From the NCBI GenBank assembly GCA_902785705.1, contig CACZZN010000012.1:1-64000 (forward strand): a stretch of 64,000 bases of DNA. The letters are read 5' to 3'. Under the pieces are notes generated by a model. That model ran no database searches and was not told the DNA's origin. It saw only the letters and a list, made by a program, of their open reading frames with translations. The stretch comes from an uncultured Veillonellaceae bacterium. GTDB lineage: Bacteria; Bacillota; Negativicutes; Selenomonadales; Selenomonadaceae. Position 1 is the stretch's first letter. Every line of letters starts with the position of its first letter. The position numbers and the translations under genes are program-made. This document shows, piece by piece, positions 44,484 to 52,736 of this stretch.

Positions 44484-45116
44484 GTGCAGATGGAGGAATA
44501 TCTCCGGGAGCTGAGTCATGTCAAGCTTTTGGAGCCGGAAGAGGAACAAGGGCTTTGGCTCAGGTATCGGCAGCAGAAGGACGAGGAGGCGCGCAGGCTC
44601 ATCATCGAGTCCTATCAGCCGCTGGTCTTTCGGACAGCCCTGCCCTACCGGACGATGGAAAATATCATGGATGTAATCCAGGAGGGCACGGTAGGGCTCA
44701 TTGAGGCAGTCGAGGGCTTTGACCCGTCACGAGGGGTGGCGTTCAGCCTTTATGCGGTGCATCGCATCCGTGGGCGGATGCTCGATTTCCTCGGGAAAGA
44801 GCATGCGGCGGATACGCCCTGCATGGACGCGCAGTATGGAGAGATGGGCCTCACATGGAAGGAATGTCTGGTCGATGAGGGCCCCTCGGTGCAGGAGCAG
44901 GCAGAGATGGATGAGCTTGCCGGACGGCTGCGCCAGGCCATGGAACGCCTGCCGGGGAAGGAGCGCGCCGTGTTGGAGGATATCTATCTGAAGAGCGGGA
45001 AAGTCACGGATGCGGCGGATCGTCTGCAGGTCAGCGCTGCTCACGTCTATCGCCTCCAGAAAACGGGTATACGCAGGATACGGGGGATGCTGTCGAAATT
45101 TATCCGGTATTGGTGA
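44484..45116 (+). CDS. Sigma-70 family factor (group 3-like)
   Basis: 210 aa with two DNA-binding parts: region 2 (ARRLIIESYQPLVF, DVIQEGTVGLIEAVEGF, GVAFSLYAVHRIRGRM) and region 4 (LPGKERAVLEDIYL, VTDAADRLQVSAAHVYRLQ). It is closer to the WhiG/SigF-type group 3 factors than to ECF sigma factors. GTG 44484 follows GGGAGGTGA; an upstream TTG/ATG (44451/44454) overlapping tamB would be longer but has no site. It is cotranscribed with tamB and a membrane protein downstream, so it may control envelope genes. Confidence 0.85.
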   Translation: MQMEEYLRELSHVKLLEPEEEQGLWLRYRQQKDEEARRLIIESYQPLVFRTALPYRTMENIMDVIQEGTVGLIEAVEGFDPSRGVAFSLYAVHRIRGRMLDFLGKEHAADTPCMDAQYGEMGLTWKECLVDEGPSVQEQAEMDELAGRLRQAMERLPGKERAVLEDIYLKSGKVTDAADRLQVSAAHVYRLQKTGIRRIRGMLSKFIRYW

Positions 45117-45193
45117 GAAATAGCTTGCCCTTTGGAGTGTCTTGCTATAAAATGTTAGGGAAACGCTGGTTCCTTAAGAGAGGGGGCTGCGGG

Positions 45194-45787
45194 ATGCAGG
45201 ATCGGAGAAACAGGCTTCGCGAGCATATCCGCGCCGCAAGGGAGTGGCTCGGACAGGCAGAGCATTCGCTGCAGCATGAAAAGGATGTGCAGGGTGATCT
45301 GAAGCTGATGCTCGCAAAGGCAGAGCTGAAGCGTGCGGAGGAAACCGGGAAGCAGGGGCGTGTCGGCGCTGTTTTTTTGCGTTTTGTCCCCCTTGTCGCG
45401 GCAGGTGCGATTGCCTTGGGCATGTTCTATTTCGCTTCGGGATGGAATGCCGAGCCATCGGTTTTGCTTGAGCCGTCTGCTGTTACAGCGGTGCAGGAGC
45501 CGTTGCCGAAGGATGGACAGACGCAGCAATCCGTTGGCGGGGCTGCGTCCGAGGCGGCCGCACCGCAGCCGGCCGAGACCGATGCGCCTTTGCAGATGGA
45601 GGAAATGCAGCCCTTGCCTGCAGCGGAACCGGTCCTGCCGAAAACGCCTGCGTGGCAAGTAGAGCCTGAAGCTGCGCCGCAACAGGCGGAGCCGGAACAG
45701 GCGCCTGTAGAGCAAAGTGGCATCCCGTCCAGGGATATGCAGCAGCTCATGCAGTCTGCCGGTCAGATCCTGCGTGCGCAGGAATAA
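45194..45787 (+). CDS. Single-pass membrane protein, possible anti-sigma factor
   Basis: 197 aa. Residues 1-55 are charged and helical (cytoplasmic, RNRLREHIRAAREWLG and LKLMLAKAELKRAEE). One membrane helix (VPLVAAGAIALGMFYFASGW, about 63-82) leads to an extracytoplasmic tail rich in Pro, Glu, Gln and Ala. This layout, just after a sigma gene, is what membrane anti-sigma factors look like, but no ASD or RskA motif can be seen. ATG 45194 follows GAGAGGGGG. I give no firm function. Confidence 0.65.
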   Translation: MQDRRNRLREHIRAAREWLGQAEHSLQHEKDVQGDLKLMLAKAELKRAEETGKQGRVGAVFLRFVPLVAAGAIALGMFYFASGWNAEPSVLLEPSAVTAVQEPLPKDGQTQQSVGGAASEAAAPQPAETDAPLQMEEMQPLPAAEPVLPKTPAWQVEPEAAPQQAEPEQAPVEQSGIPSRDMQQLMQSAGQILRAQE

Positions 45788-45788
45788 A

Positions 45789-45884
45789 CTCCATGCGAAA
45801 CAGAGTTTCGCACTACGCCCTTACATGAAAACTAAGCTTATCTGCGCCCTTACGGGCTTGATTCGCTAATTTTTCATCGTAAAA
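45789..45884 (-). repeat. Full-length family 2 repeat in reverse orientation upstream of bamA
   Basis: Read on the minus strand it matches the 17282 unit along its length. The outer stem is GAAAA/TTTTC instead of GAAAT/ATTTC, the inner hairpin is GCCC-GTAA-GGGC instead of GCC-AAA-GGC, and the last hairpin is GTGCGAAAC/GTTTCGCAT. The stem changes are compensated on both sides, pointing to a conserved structure. It fills the gap before bamA. Confidence 0.75.
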
Positions 45885-45922
45885 AGAAAGATAGAAAAGT
45901 TTCCCAATAGGAGGTTTGACCT

Positions 45923-47911
45923 TTGAAGAAGACGACATACAGGTCGATTGCTTATGCGATTGCCCTGGCGGCTACGATATCCGGGATTCCCCACGGCGGC
46001 TATGCGGCGGAAAGCAATCCGCTCAAGGACGCTGTGTCGGCCGTTCCGAAGGACATGGCGACCATTGATTCCAAGAAGGATGATCCTGCGGCGGCAGAGT
46101 CTTTGGGCAGACCGGTTCCGGCAGATGCCGCGATTGTGGACGAGAAGGTGGGCAAGCAGATTGCCAACCAGGCTCCGGGGCAGCAGGCCGCAGGAGGAGC
46201 CGTATCGGATGCCAGAACCGAGGAGTGGGTGCGCTCTCGGCCGGAGGAGCGTGCAATCAGTGAATATATGCAGCCGTTGGAAGGTCTGACCATTGTCGAT
46301 GTCCAGTTCGAGGGCGCGGGAGAGAAAACGCTTCCTACGGTGCAGCAGGCAGTCTCCCAGCATGCGGGCGATGTCTTTTCCGTCACGATGGCGGAGCAGG
46401 ATCGTGCGGCGATTTACAATACGGGATATTTCTATGATCTGTATCCGACCTTTGAGCAGGTGCCGGAGGGGGTCGTCATCACCTATCATTTGCTGGAGAA
46501 CCCCATTCTGGTCGATGTGGTGTTCACAGGGAATTCCGTGGAGAAAACAGCGACACTGAAAAAACTCATCACGGTGCCGCGAGGGGAGATCCTCAACAGT
46601 ACCCTGCTGCATGACAATATTGCTGCTGTGCAGGAGCAGTATCGGAAAGACGGCTATATCCTCGCGAAGGTCGCGGATATGAACATGGCGCCGGACGGGG
46701 TGCTCACGTTGAAGATCAATGAGGGCATTTTGGAGGGCTACAAGGTAAAGGGCAACAAGAAGACGAAGGACAAGGTCATCCTGCGCGAGATGCGCCAGAA
46801 GGCAGGGCAGCCGTTCAATGCGAAGCTTGCGCGCCGCAGCATGCAGCGCGTCTACAATCTGGGGTTTTTCGAGGATGTCAACATCAAGATGAATCCCGGC
46901 ATTGAGCCGAATGCGGTGGTCATGGAGGTCGATGTCAAGGAGAAGCGGACGGGATCTTTTGGTCTCGGTGCGGGTTATAGCAGCCAGGACGGCATCATCG
47001 GCATGATCAGCGTGAACGATTCCAATTTCCGCGGCACTGGCGATGCCGTCGGGATTGTCTTTCAGGTCAGCGGCAACGATACGGATGCCCATGGTTACAG
47101 CTTTTCCTATCGGAAACCGTGGCTGGACCGAAAGGAAACTGCGGGAACGATTCGGCTTTACAACCGTACCTACAAGTTCGGCGACTACGATACCAAAGGC
47201 GATCTGAAGGAACGGTACATGAGGAAATATTCCGGCGGCGAGCTCACGATGAGTCGTCCCAAGAGCGAGTATTCCACCAATTTTTTGACGTTCCGCAATC
47301 GCAAGGATTCCTATGTCAAACATGTCGACAGCGGAAATGCGGGCGACCGCAGCGGTGATAAGGCTTGGTTGAATTCCAATTTCGGCACGACGCGCAGCTT
47401 CATCTTTGAGCACGTGACGGATACACGCGACAACATCTATAATCCCACGGAGGGCGGCCGTGTGAGTCTGTCCGCGGAAATTGCGGGCATGGGCGGGGAC
47501 TTCAATTTCCAGAAGTTGACCATCGATGACCAGCGATACCGCAGGGTCGGCACCAGCCAGGTCATGGCATTTCGCCTGAAGTACGGTTACGGGCGCGGGG
47601 ATATCTCTGAGTTCAACCAGTATACTTTGGGAGGGCAGGATACGCTGCGCGGCTATCGGGACGATCAGTTCCGCGGGGATCACATGTTCTCAGGCACCAT
47701 AGAGTACCGTTTTCCGCTGATCAGCAAAATGCAGGGCGCACTGTTCACCGACTGGGGCGGCGCATGGGATACGGGGATCCGTCCTAAGAACATGAAAATG
47801 AGCGTTGGCATCGGAGTGGCGGTCAATACGCCCCTTGGGCCGCTGCGTCTCGATTATGGTCGTGGTTCTCAGGGCGGGCGCGTGCATTTCTCCGTAGGCG
47901 GCGCGTTCTGA
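45923..47911 (+). CDS. bamA: BamA/Omp85 outer membrane assembly protein
   Basis: 662 aa. Signal peptide 1-29, a variable linker, three POTRA domains (about 115-190, 191-266 and 267-345; FEDVNIKMNPG in the last), and a 16-stranded Omp85 barrel from about 346 with the loop 6 motif LRGYRDDQFRG. E. coli BamA has five POTRAs; three is usual for the Negativicutes. It inserts beta-barrel proteins into the outer membrane. The start is TTG 45923, 8 bp after AGGAGG. Its leader carries the family 2 repeat. Confidence 0.95.
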   Translation: MKKTTYRSIAYAIALAATISGIPHGGYAAESNPLKDAVSAVPKDMATIDSKKDDPAAAESLGRPVPADAAIVDEKVGKQIANQAPGQQAAGGAVSDARTEEWVRSRPEERAISEYMQPLEGLTIVDVQFEGAGEKTLPTVQQAVSQHAGDVFSVTMAEQDRAAIYNTGYFYDLYPTFEQVPEGVVITYHLLENPILVDVVFTGNSVEKTATLKKLITVPRGEILNSTLLHDNIAAVQEQYRKDGYILAKVADMNMAPDGVLTLKINEGILEGYKVKGNKKTKDKVILREMRQKAGQPFNAKLARRSMQRVYNLGFFEDVNIKMNPGIEPNAVVMEVDVKEKRTGSFGLGAGYSSQDGIIGMISVNDSNFRGTGDAVGIVFQVSGNDTDAHGYSFSYRKPWLDRKETAGTIRLYNRTYKFGDYDTKGDLKERYMRKYSGGELTMSRPKSEYSTNFLTFRNRKDSYVKHVDSGNAGDRSGDKAWLNSNFGTTRSFIFEHVTDTRDNIYNPTEGGRVSLSAEIAGMGGDFNFQKLTIDDQRYRRVGTSQVMAFRLKYGYGRGDISEFNQYTLGGQDTLRGYRDDQFRGDHMFSGTIEYRFPLISKMQGALFTDWGGAWDTGIRPKNMKMSVGIGVAVNTPLGPLRLDYGRGSQGGRVHFSVGGAF

Positions 47912-47913
47912 TT

Positions 47914-49203
47914 ATGATCCGGAAGCATGGTTCTTTCGCTGTTCTGCTGTCCGTCGTATGGCTGCTGGTTTTTCTGATGCCCGTATCCGCCGCCGAGCGG
48001 ATCCTCGAAGTACGGTCCGAAGTCCATGCGCAGACAGGCTTGCCCGTCACGGTGCAGGAGCGCATGCAAAAAAGCGTCGCTGCCATTGCCGAGCAGCTGC
48101 TGTCGGGGAGGGTGCTTCCACTGCAGCCTGCCGAGCGCAGGGAGAAGGAGCGCGTGATCCATGAGGTCTTTGACAAAGTGCTGGTCGGATACTCTGTCCG
48201 CTCGGTGCGTATCGAGGAACAGCCGACTGCATGCGTGCATGTGGAGCTGGTTCCTTGGGATGATCTGGTGCAGGAGGTCCGGGTAGAGGTGCGGGTGGAC
48301 GGCATGCCGCCGGAAGTTGAGCGCCTTGTGCGACGAGATCTTGCGGATGTGGGCCAAGTCTTTGAGGAGAGCCTTTCGGGGCTTCCTCTTGCGGCAGCGG
48401 ATTGGACGAACGGCGTGCTGAAGAAACAGCTGCGCGGCTACATGGAGCAGCATTTGCCGGAGTTTTGGGCGGACTTCGATGTGATTCCGCAGACTGTGGC
48501 CCAGGTCACAATCTCTGTGTATCCAAAACTCCCTGTGATACGTTCGGTGGACTTGAACATGCGTTCGGATACCATTCCCAATATGTTCCTGCTCAATCAT
48601 CGGACGCTGATGCAGGAAAAGACGGATCTTCTGGTCGGCGTTCCGGTAGCATTCGTGCGCAGGCACGAACAGGAGCTTGGTGCTCTTTTTGCGGACGTAC
48701 TGGATCAGCAAAGTGATTTCAAGGCGCTGAGCATGACGACGCGGGTGACCATGGATGTGGGGGAACGCACGAGCCTCATGAGCCGGTCGGATTCGAAGAT
48801 CTACCGGATCCGGATTATGGGCTGGGCGGATATCGGACGCGACAGGGACGCGAAGGATGATGTTGTCTTCCGGCTCCATGCGGGACGGAAATTGTCCTCC
48901 AGGGACGAGGCGTTCGTGCTGCTGGATCTGATGCCGCAGGACGTGGAAGGGCGATGGGCGATGGGCTATCAGCGGGAGGTGTTTCCCGAGACGGATGTGT
49001 CCCTGCGCTATGATTTTTCGGATGCCGGCATGGTGGCGGCGGGCTCGAGGCGCTTCCTGAAGGACTGGATGCTCCGCTATGAATATCATTTTCGCCCGCG
49101 TTTCGGCGAAACGGGGCTCCGGTATCGGCTGCATGATTTTCTGAGCGTGGAATATGTTGTCCGACGTAAGGATAACTGGCTGCGGCTGATCGGTTTTTTT
49201 TAG
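47914..49203 (+). CDS. Exported, probably outer-membrane protein of unknown function
   Basis: 429 aa. Signal peptide 1-26 (LLSVVWLLVFLMPVSA). Residues 50-200 contain two repeats resembling POTRA-like alpha/beta units (KVLVGYSVRSVRIEEQP, ISVYPKLPVIRSVDL). The last 160 residues alternate polar and hydrophobic positions like beta-strands and end in LIGFF, compatible with an outer-membrane barrel of about 8-10 strands. It begins 2 bp after bamA, so it is coupled to it and may be an accessory of the BAM machine. I cannot name a family. Confidence 0.75.
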   Translation: MIRKHGSFAVLLSVVWLLVFLMPVSAAERILEVRSEVHAQTGLPVTVQERMQKSVAAIAEQLLSGRVLPLQPAERREKERVIHEVFDKVLVGYSVRSVRIEEQPTACVHVELVPWDDLVQEVRVEVRVDGMPPEVERLVRRDLADVGQVFEESLSGLPLAAADWTNGVLKKQLRGYMEQHLPEFWADFDVIPQTVAQVTISVYPKLPVIRSVDLNMRSDTIPNMFLLNHRTLMQEKTDLLVGVPVAFVRRHEQELGALFADVLDQQSDFKALSMTTRVTMDVGERTSLMSRSDSKIYRIRIMGWADIGRDRDAKDDVVFRLHAGRKLSSRDEAFVLLDLMPQDVEGRWAMGYQREVFPETDVSLRYDFSDAGMVAAGSRRFLKDWMLRYEYHFRPRFGETGLRYRLHDFLSVEYVVRRKDNWLRLIGFF

Positions 49204-49233
49204 GGATTTCTTTGCGAATCCAAAGGAAATTCC

Positions 49234-49262
49234 TTGAATAACAAATTCTTGTCTGATATAAT
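49234..49262 (+). promoter_or_regulatory. Promoter of the first ompH gene
   Basis: TTGAAT (49234-49239), 17 bp, TATAAT (49257-49262), right after the upstream gene's stop. Confidence 0.7.
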
Positions 49263-49320
49263 ATACATGTTTTGATTCAGTGGATTGTATCCATGAGGCA
49301 TAGAGAAGGAGATTGACGAA

Positions 49321-49788
49321 ATGGTACAGTTGGAGAAAAAGCAGGTCAAGATTATCAGCATCCTCATTGCTTTGGTATTTGTGGGCAGCGTTGTGGCGCT
49401 GGCGCTCACACAGTCGGGCTCCGGCATTGCGTCTGCGGCAGGCTCTTCCAATGTGGGAGTTGTGGATTACCGCCAGATCATGGGGCAGCATCCGCAGCTG
49501 CAGACTGCGAATAATCAGATGCAGCAGGCTGTGACGGACGCACAGAAAGAGTTCGAGGAGAAATCCGCGAGCATGGGCGATCAGGAAAAGCAGGATTACT
49601 ACCAGCAGACGCAGGAGCGCCTGCAGCAGAAGCAGCAGGAACTGCTTGAGCCGATCGAACAGTCCGTGCAGGATGCTGTGAAGAATGTGGCAGACGCGAA
49701 GGGTCTTGCCGTTGTACTCGATAAGAGCACGGTTGTGTATGGCGGTCAGGACATCACGCAGGATGTCATCAAGAAGCTTTCCAAGTAA
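49321..49788 (+). CDS. OmpH/Skp-family periplasmic chaperone
   Basis: 155 aa. An N-terminal uncleaved or cleavable membrane segment (IISILIALVFVGSVVALAL) precedes a Skp core: SNVGVVDYRQIMGQHPQL, then a long coiled coil, then VLDKSTVVYGGQDITQDVIKKL. Skp trimers hold unfolded outer-membrane proteins in the periplasm. ATG 49321 follows AGAAGGAGA. It is the first of three OmpH-like genes and has a terminator at 49825-49858. Confidence 0.92.
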   Translation: MVQLEKKQVKIISILIALVFVGSVVALALTQSGSGIASAAGSSNVGVVDYRQIMGQHPQLQTANNQMQQAVTDAQKEFEEKSASMGDQEKQDYYQQTQERLQQKQQELLEPIEQSVQDAVKNVADAKGLAVVLDKSTVVYGGQDITQDVIKKLSK

Positions 49789-49824
49789 GAGCCTGAAGGA
49801 TCAGGGAAACACCGATGAGGGGAA

Positions 49825-49858
49825 AAAGTACCGAGCAGATTTGTGCTCGGTACTTTCT
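49825..49858 (+). terminator. Terminator or attenuator after the first ompH gene
   Basis: A perfect 13-bp stem AAAGTACCGAGCA/TGCTCGGTACTTT with a 6-nt loop, followed by CTAT. The T-run is weak, so some read-through to the second ompH-like gene is likely. Confidence 0.7.
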
Positions 49859-49937
49859 ATGAAGGCGGCAGTTCGGGAGGTGAGCGGGCATCGGCGCACA
49901 AGATGAAAAAGCATCTTCACAGGCAGGCAGCCGTCAT

Positions 49938-50981
49938 GTGAATGGACGCCGGAAGGCAATCTATGTGGGAGCCTTTGCCGCATTGTTCCTGATACTGCTT
50001 GGCGCATGGGGCGTCCGCAGCATTTTGCAGCCCGGGGAGAAGCCCGCGGAGGACCGTATGGCTTCCATTGCTTTGGTGGATATCCGCAAGGCAGTGGAGG
50101 CGCATCCCGCCATGGCAGAGCTTTCGGGGCTCCAGAAAGAAGAGAAGCAGCTCAGAGGGCAGCTCAGGGAGGCGCTTTCCTACCAGCCGTCCCCCATTGC
50201 TCCTCCGTCGGTTGATGGAAAGCCGTTTCAAGATGCTGTGTGGCAGAAGAATGCGCAGAATGTCATCGGCGCGGCGGCTGAGATCATGCGGGAAAAAAAG
50301 CGGGCGGCCGAGGCGTATCGCAAGGACTCGGAAGCATCCTACCGCGACAAGCGGGATGCACTGGATGCGGAATATCTGAACGCCATCCTGAATATCCAGC
50401 TCAAGCTGCAGAATCAGGACAATCTGCACTTATCGCCGGATACAGTGGCAGAGCTTGAAGCACAGCGGGACGCGCTCCAAAGAGAGCGCGGCGAGCGGCA
50501 GATGCAGCTTGCAAGGCAGTGGGAGCAGGAAATCATGGCGTATGCAGAGGAGGCAGTCCGCGAGCGCAAGGAAAAGCTTCGTTCGGAAGCACAGGCGTCC
50601 AAGGCTGTGCTGGAGGAAGAGGCTGTCACGAAGCAGGTCGATGCGCAGACGAGAAACGCAGCGGCTATGGACGCCGCGCTGCAGGTCGCGCAGGAGCGGC
50701 AGAAAAAACGGGAGCAGATCATGGAGTCGCTGCAGAAGACGACGCAGGAGCGCATCGCGCTGGAAAGCCATATTCTCAGCGATATCGCGGGACAGGCTGC
50801 GCGTCTTGCCATTCTGCACCACTATACCATGGTGCTGGCGGATCCCGCATTTACCTTGCGGGGGAGGCTCCCTTGGCAGAAATGGCAGGGTGCTCCGCCT
50901 GAAAAATACGCCAAAGTCATCGGAATCGGCACACCGGATCTCACCGATGAACTGGTGGAAGAAATCAAGAAATCGTTATGA
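49938..50981 (+). CDS. Long OmpH-like coiled-coil membrane protein
   Basis: 347 aa, twice the length of Skp. An anchor (AIYVGAFAALFLILLGAWGV, about 7-26) is followed by ASIALVDIRKAVEAHPAMAEL (as two strands) typical of the OmpH start, a long coiled coil rich in Gln, Glu, Arg and Ala, and a C-terminal region like the OmpH closing beta-sheet (YTMVLADPAF, TPDLTDELVEEI). It probably acts in the periplasm as an extended chaperone. The start is GTG 49938; its ribosome site is weak (AGGCAGG) and a 12-codon frame ATG 49903 to TGA overlaps it, so expression may depend on coupling. Confidence 0.8.
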   Translation: MNGRRKAIYVGAFAALFLILLGAWGVRSILQPGEKPAEDRMASIALVDIRKAVEAHPAMAELSGLQKEEKQLRGQLREALSYQPSPIAPPSVDGKPFQDAVWQKNAQNVIGAAAEIMREKKRAAEAYRKDSEASYRDKRDALDAEYLNAILNIQLKLQNQDNLHLSPDTVAELEAQRDALQRERGERQMQLARQWEQEIMAYAEEAVRERKEKLRSEAQASKAVLEEEAVTKQVDAQTRNAAAMDAALQVAQERQKKREQIMESLQKTTQERIALESHILSDIAGQAARLAILHHYTMVLADPAFTLRGRLPWQKWQGAPPEKYAKVIGIGTPDLTDELVEEIKKSL

Positions 50982-51027
50982 CACGGAAGGATACATGATA
51001 TTGGGGAATTCCTGAAGGAAGGGTATT

Positions 51028-51462
51028 ATGAAACTCAAGAGAAAAACATCGTTGCTGGCGGCAGGGCTTTTTGCCGCGATGATTTTAACGACCGGATGCG
51101 GCCAGGTCAAGGTCGGCTATGTGGACAATGAACGTCTGGCGCAGGCTCCGCAGCTGAAGTCCGTCATGGAGGACGGGCAAAAGAAGATGGAAGAGGTCCT
51201 CCAGAAGGCGGATGAAGATTTCAAGAAGAAGGAAAATGCGACGGACGAGGATTTCCAGAAAGCGCAAATGGAGCTTCAGCAGAAGCTTGCAAGCCTCAAT
51301 CAGGCATATCTGACGCAGCTTCAGCAGAAACGAAATGCTGCGGTAGCCGATGTGGTGAAGAACAAGGATCTGGATGTCGTGATGGAAAGCTCGAAGATGG
51401 AGCCGCTGGTCATGAAGGGCGGCGTGGATATTACGGACGAGGTTCTCCAGAAGCTGCAGTGA
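51028..51462 (+). CDS. OmpH/Skp-family lipoprotein
   Basis: 144 aa. A lipoprotein signal with the lipobox LTTGC (Cys at residue 24) precedes a Skp-like core: VKVGYVDNERLAQAPQL, coiled coil, and LDVVMESSKMEPLVMKGGVDITDEVLQKL. It should be anchored by its lipid in a membrane facing the periplasm, unlike soluble Skp. ATG 51028 follows GAAGGAAGG. It is 15 bp upstream of lpxD. Confidence 0.9.
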   Translation: MKLKRKTSLLAAGLFAAMILTTGCGQVKVGYVDNERLAQAPQLKSVMEDGQKKMEEVLQKADEDFKKKENATDEDFQKAQMELQQKLASLNQAYLTQLQQKRNAAVADVVKNKDLDVVMESSKMEPLVMKGGVDITDEVLQKLQ

Positions 51463-51477
51463 GGATGGTAGGATAGC

Positions 51478-52503
51478 ATGAAAAAGACACTGAAGGAATT
51501 GGCGGACTATGTGGGCGGCTATGTCGATGGCGATGCGTCCATCGAGATCACGGCGCTGGACAATATTGAGGGCGCTGTGTCGGGCTGCTTGATTTTCGCG
51601 GTGGAGCCGCACATTGAGGCGGCAAGGAAAAGCCAGGCATCCGCAGTCATGCTGTCGGAAGATGTCAAGGATTTTCCGCTGCCCACCATCCGGGTGAAGG
51701 AGCCGCGAGTTTCCTTTGCGAAGTTGCTGGATATTTTCACCCCGAGGCTGGAAATTCCTGAAGGTGTCAGCCCCAAGGCGCATATCGGGCAGGATGTCAC
51801 CATCGGGGAGCATGTGAAGATCATGCCCTTTGCGGTGGTGGATGACCATGCGGTGATCGGGGACCATGTGACGATCTATCCGCACGCCTATATCGGTCAG
51901 TATACGCAGGTCGAGGAAGACACGGTGATCTATTCCGGCGCGACGATACGGGAGTATTGCCACGTCGGAAAACGCTGTGTGATCCATTCTTCTGCCGTGC
52001 TTGGCGCGGATGGTTTCGGCTTCACGACGACGGACGGTGTGCATACGAAGGTGCCGCAGGTCGGCAATGTGATCCTGGAGGATGACGTGGAGGTCGGCGC
52101 CCATGTGGGCATTGACCGTGCGGCGATGGGGTCGACCATCATCGGACATGGCACGAAGATTGACAATCTCGTGCATATCGGACATAACTGCAAGCTGGGC
52201 GCGAACTGCCTTGTGGTGGCGCAGACAGGCATCTCCGGCTCCACGATCGTGGGGGACAACGTCACGTTTGGCGGGCAGGTCGGCACGGTGGGGCATATCC
52301 GAATCGGGGGGAACTCCACCTATGCGGCGCGCTCCGGCATCATTTCCGACATGCCCGAAGGCGTGTTCTGTGCGGGATTCCCTGTGCAGTCTCATACGGA
52401 GTGGTTGCGGATGCAGGCAGCGATGAAGCATCTGCCGGAACTCAGAAAGAAACTGAAGCAGATGGAAAAGCAGCTTGCGGCTATGCAGAAGAAAGAGGGC
52501 TAA
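51478..52503 (+). CDS. lpxD: UDP-3-O-acyl-glucosamine N-acyltransferase LpxD
   Basis: 341 aa. An N-terminal uridine-binding domain (1-100) precedes a left-handed beta-helix of hexapeptide repeats with HIGQDVTIGEHVKIMP, SAVLGADGFGF and the IGHNCKLGANCLVV segment around the catalytic His. It adds the second acyl chain in lipid A synthesis. A C-terminal helix (MKHLPELRKKLKQMEKQL) forms the trimer cap. It shows that this organism makes lipopolysaccharide. A terminator follows at 52513. Confidence 0.97.
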   Translation: MKKTLKELADYVGGYVDGDASIEITALDNIEGAVSGCLIFAVEPHIEAARKSQASAVMLSEDVKDFPLPTIRVKEPRVSFAKLLDIFTPRLEIPEGVSPKAHIGQDVTIGEHVKIMPFAVVDDHAVIGDHVTIYPHAYIGQYTQVEEDTVIYSGATIREYCHVGKRCVIHSSAVLGADGFGFTTTDGVHTKVPQVGNVILEDDVEVGAHVGIDRAAMGSTIIGHGTKIDNLVHIGHNCKLGANCLVVAQTGISGSTIVGDNVTFGGQVGTVGHIRIGGNSTYAARSGIISDMPEGVFCAGFPVQSHTEWLRMQAAMKHLPELRKKLKQMEKQLAAMQKKEG

Positions 52504-52512
52504 ATTTGCTTG

Positions 52513-52541
52513 AAGCCTTCCCAGACGGGAAGGCTTTCTTT
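52513..52541 (+). terminator. Terminator after lpxD
   Basis: AGCCTTCCC pairs with GGGAAGGCT around a 4-nt loop, followed by TTCTTTG. It lies 10 bp after the lpxD stop. Confidence 0.75.
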
Positions 52542-52562
52542 GTTTATCGTGGGGAGGAACGG

Positions 52563-52736
52563 ATGGCATCGAATGAGGTATTGAGGCGGCTGCAGGTGCA
52601 GATCGATGGGCTTTCCCAAAGGATGCGCTATGATGCGAACGATCTGGACTATGAGACGCACTTGCAGAGAAAAAGAGAATTGCAACGGATTCTGGATACG
52701 TTGAAGCGAAAAGGGAAACAGGAGGGCTTTTCATGA
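52563..52736 (+). CDS. Small charged helical protein, 57 aa
   Basis: 57 aa beginning MASNEVLRRLQVQIDGL and ending KGKQEGFS, fully soluble and helical with many Arg, Lys and Gln. It has a strong ribosome site (GGGGAGGAA, 5 bp from ATG 52563) and its stop overlaps the gmhA start by ATGA, so it is very likely a real gene translated together with gmhA. Function unknown. Confidence 0.75.
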   Translation: MASNEVLRRLQVQIDGLSQRMRYDANDLDYETHLQRKRELQRILDTLKRKGKQEGFS

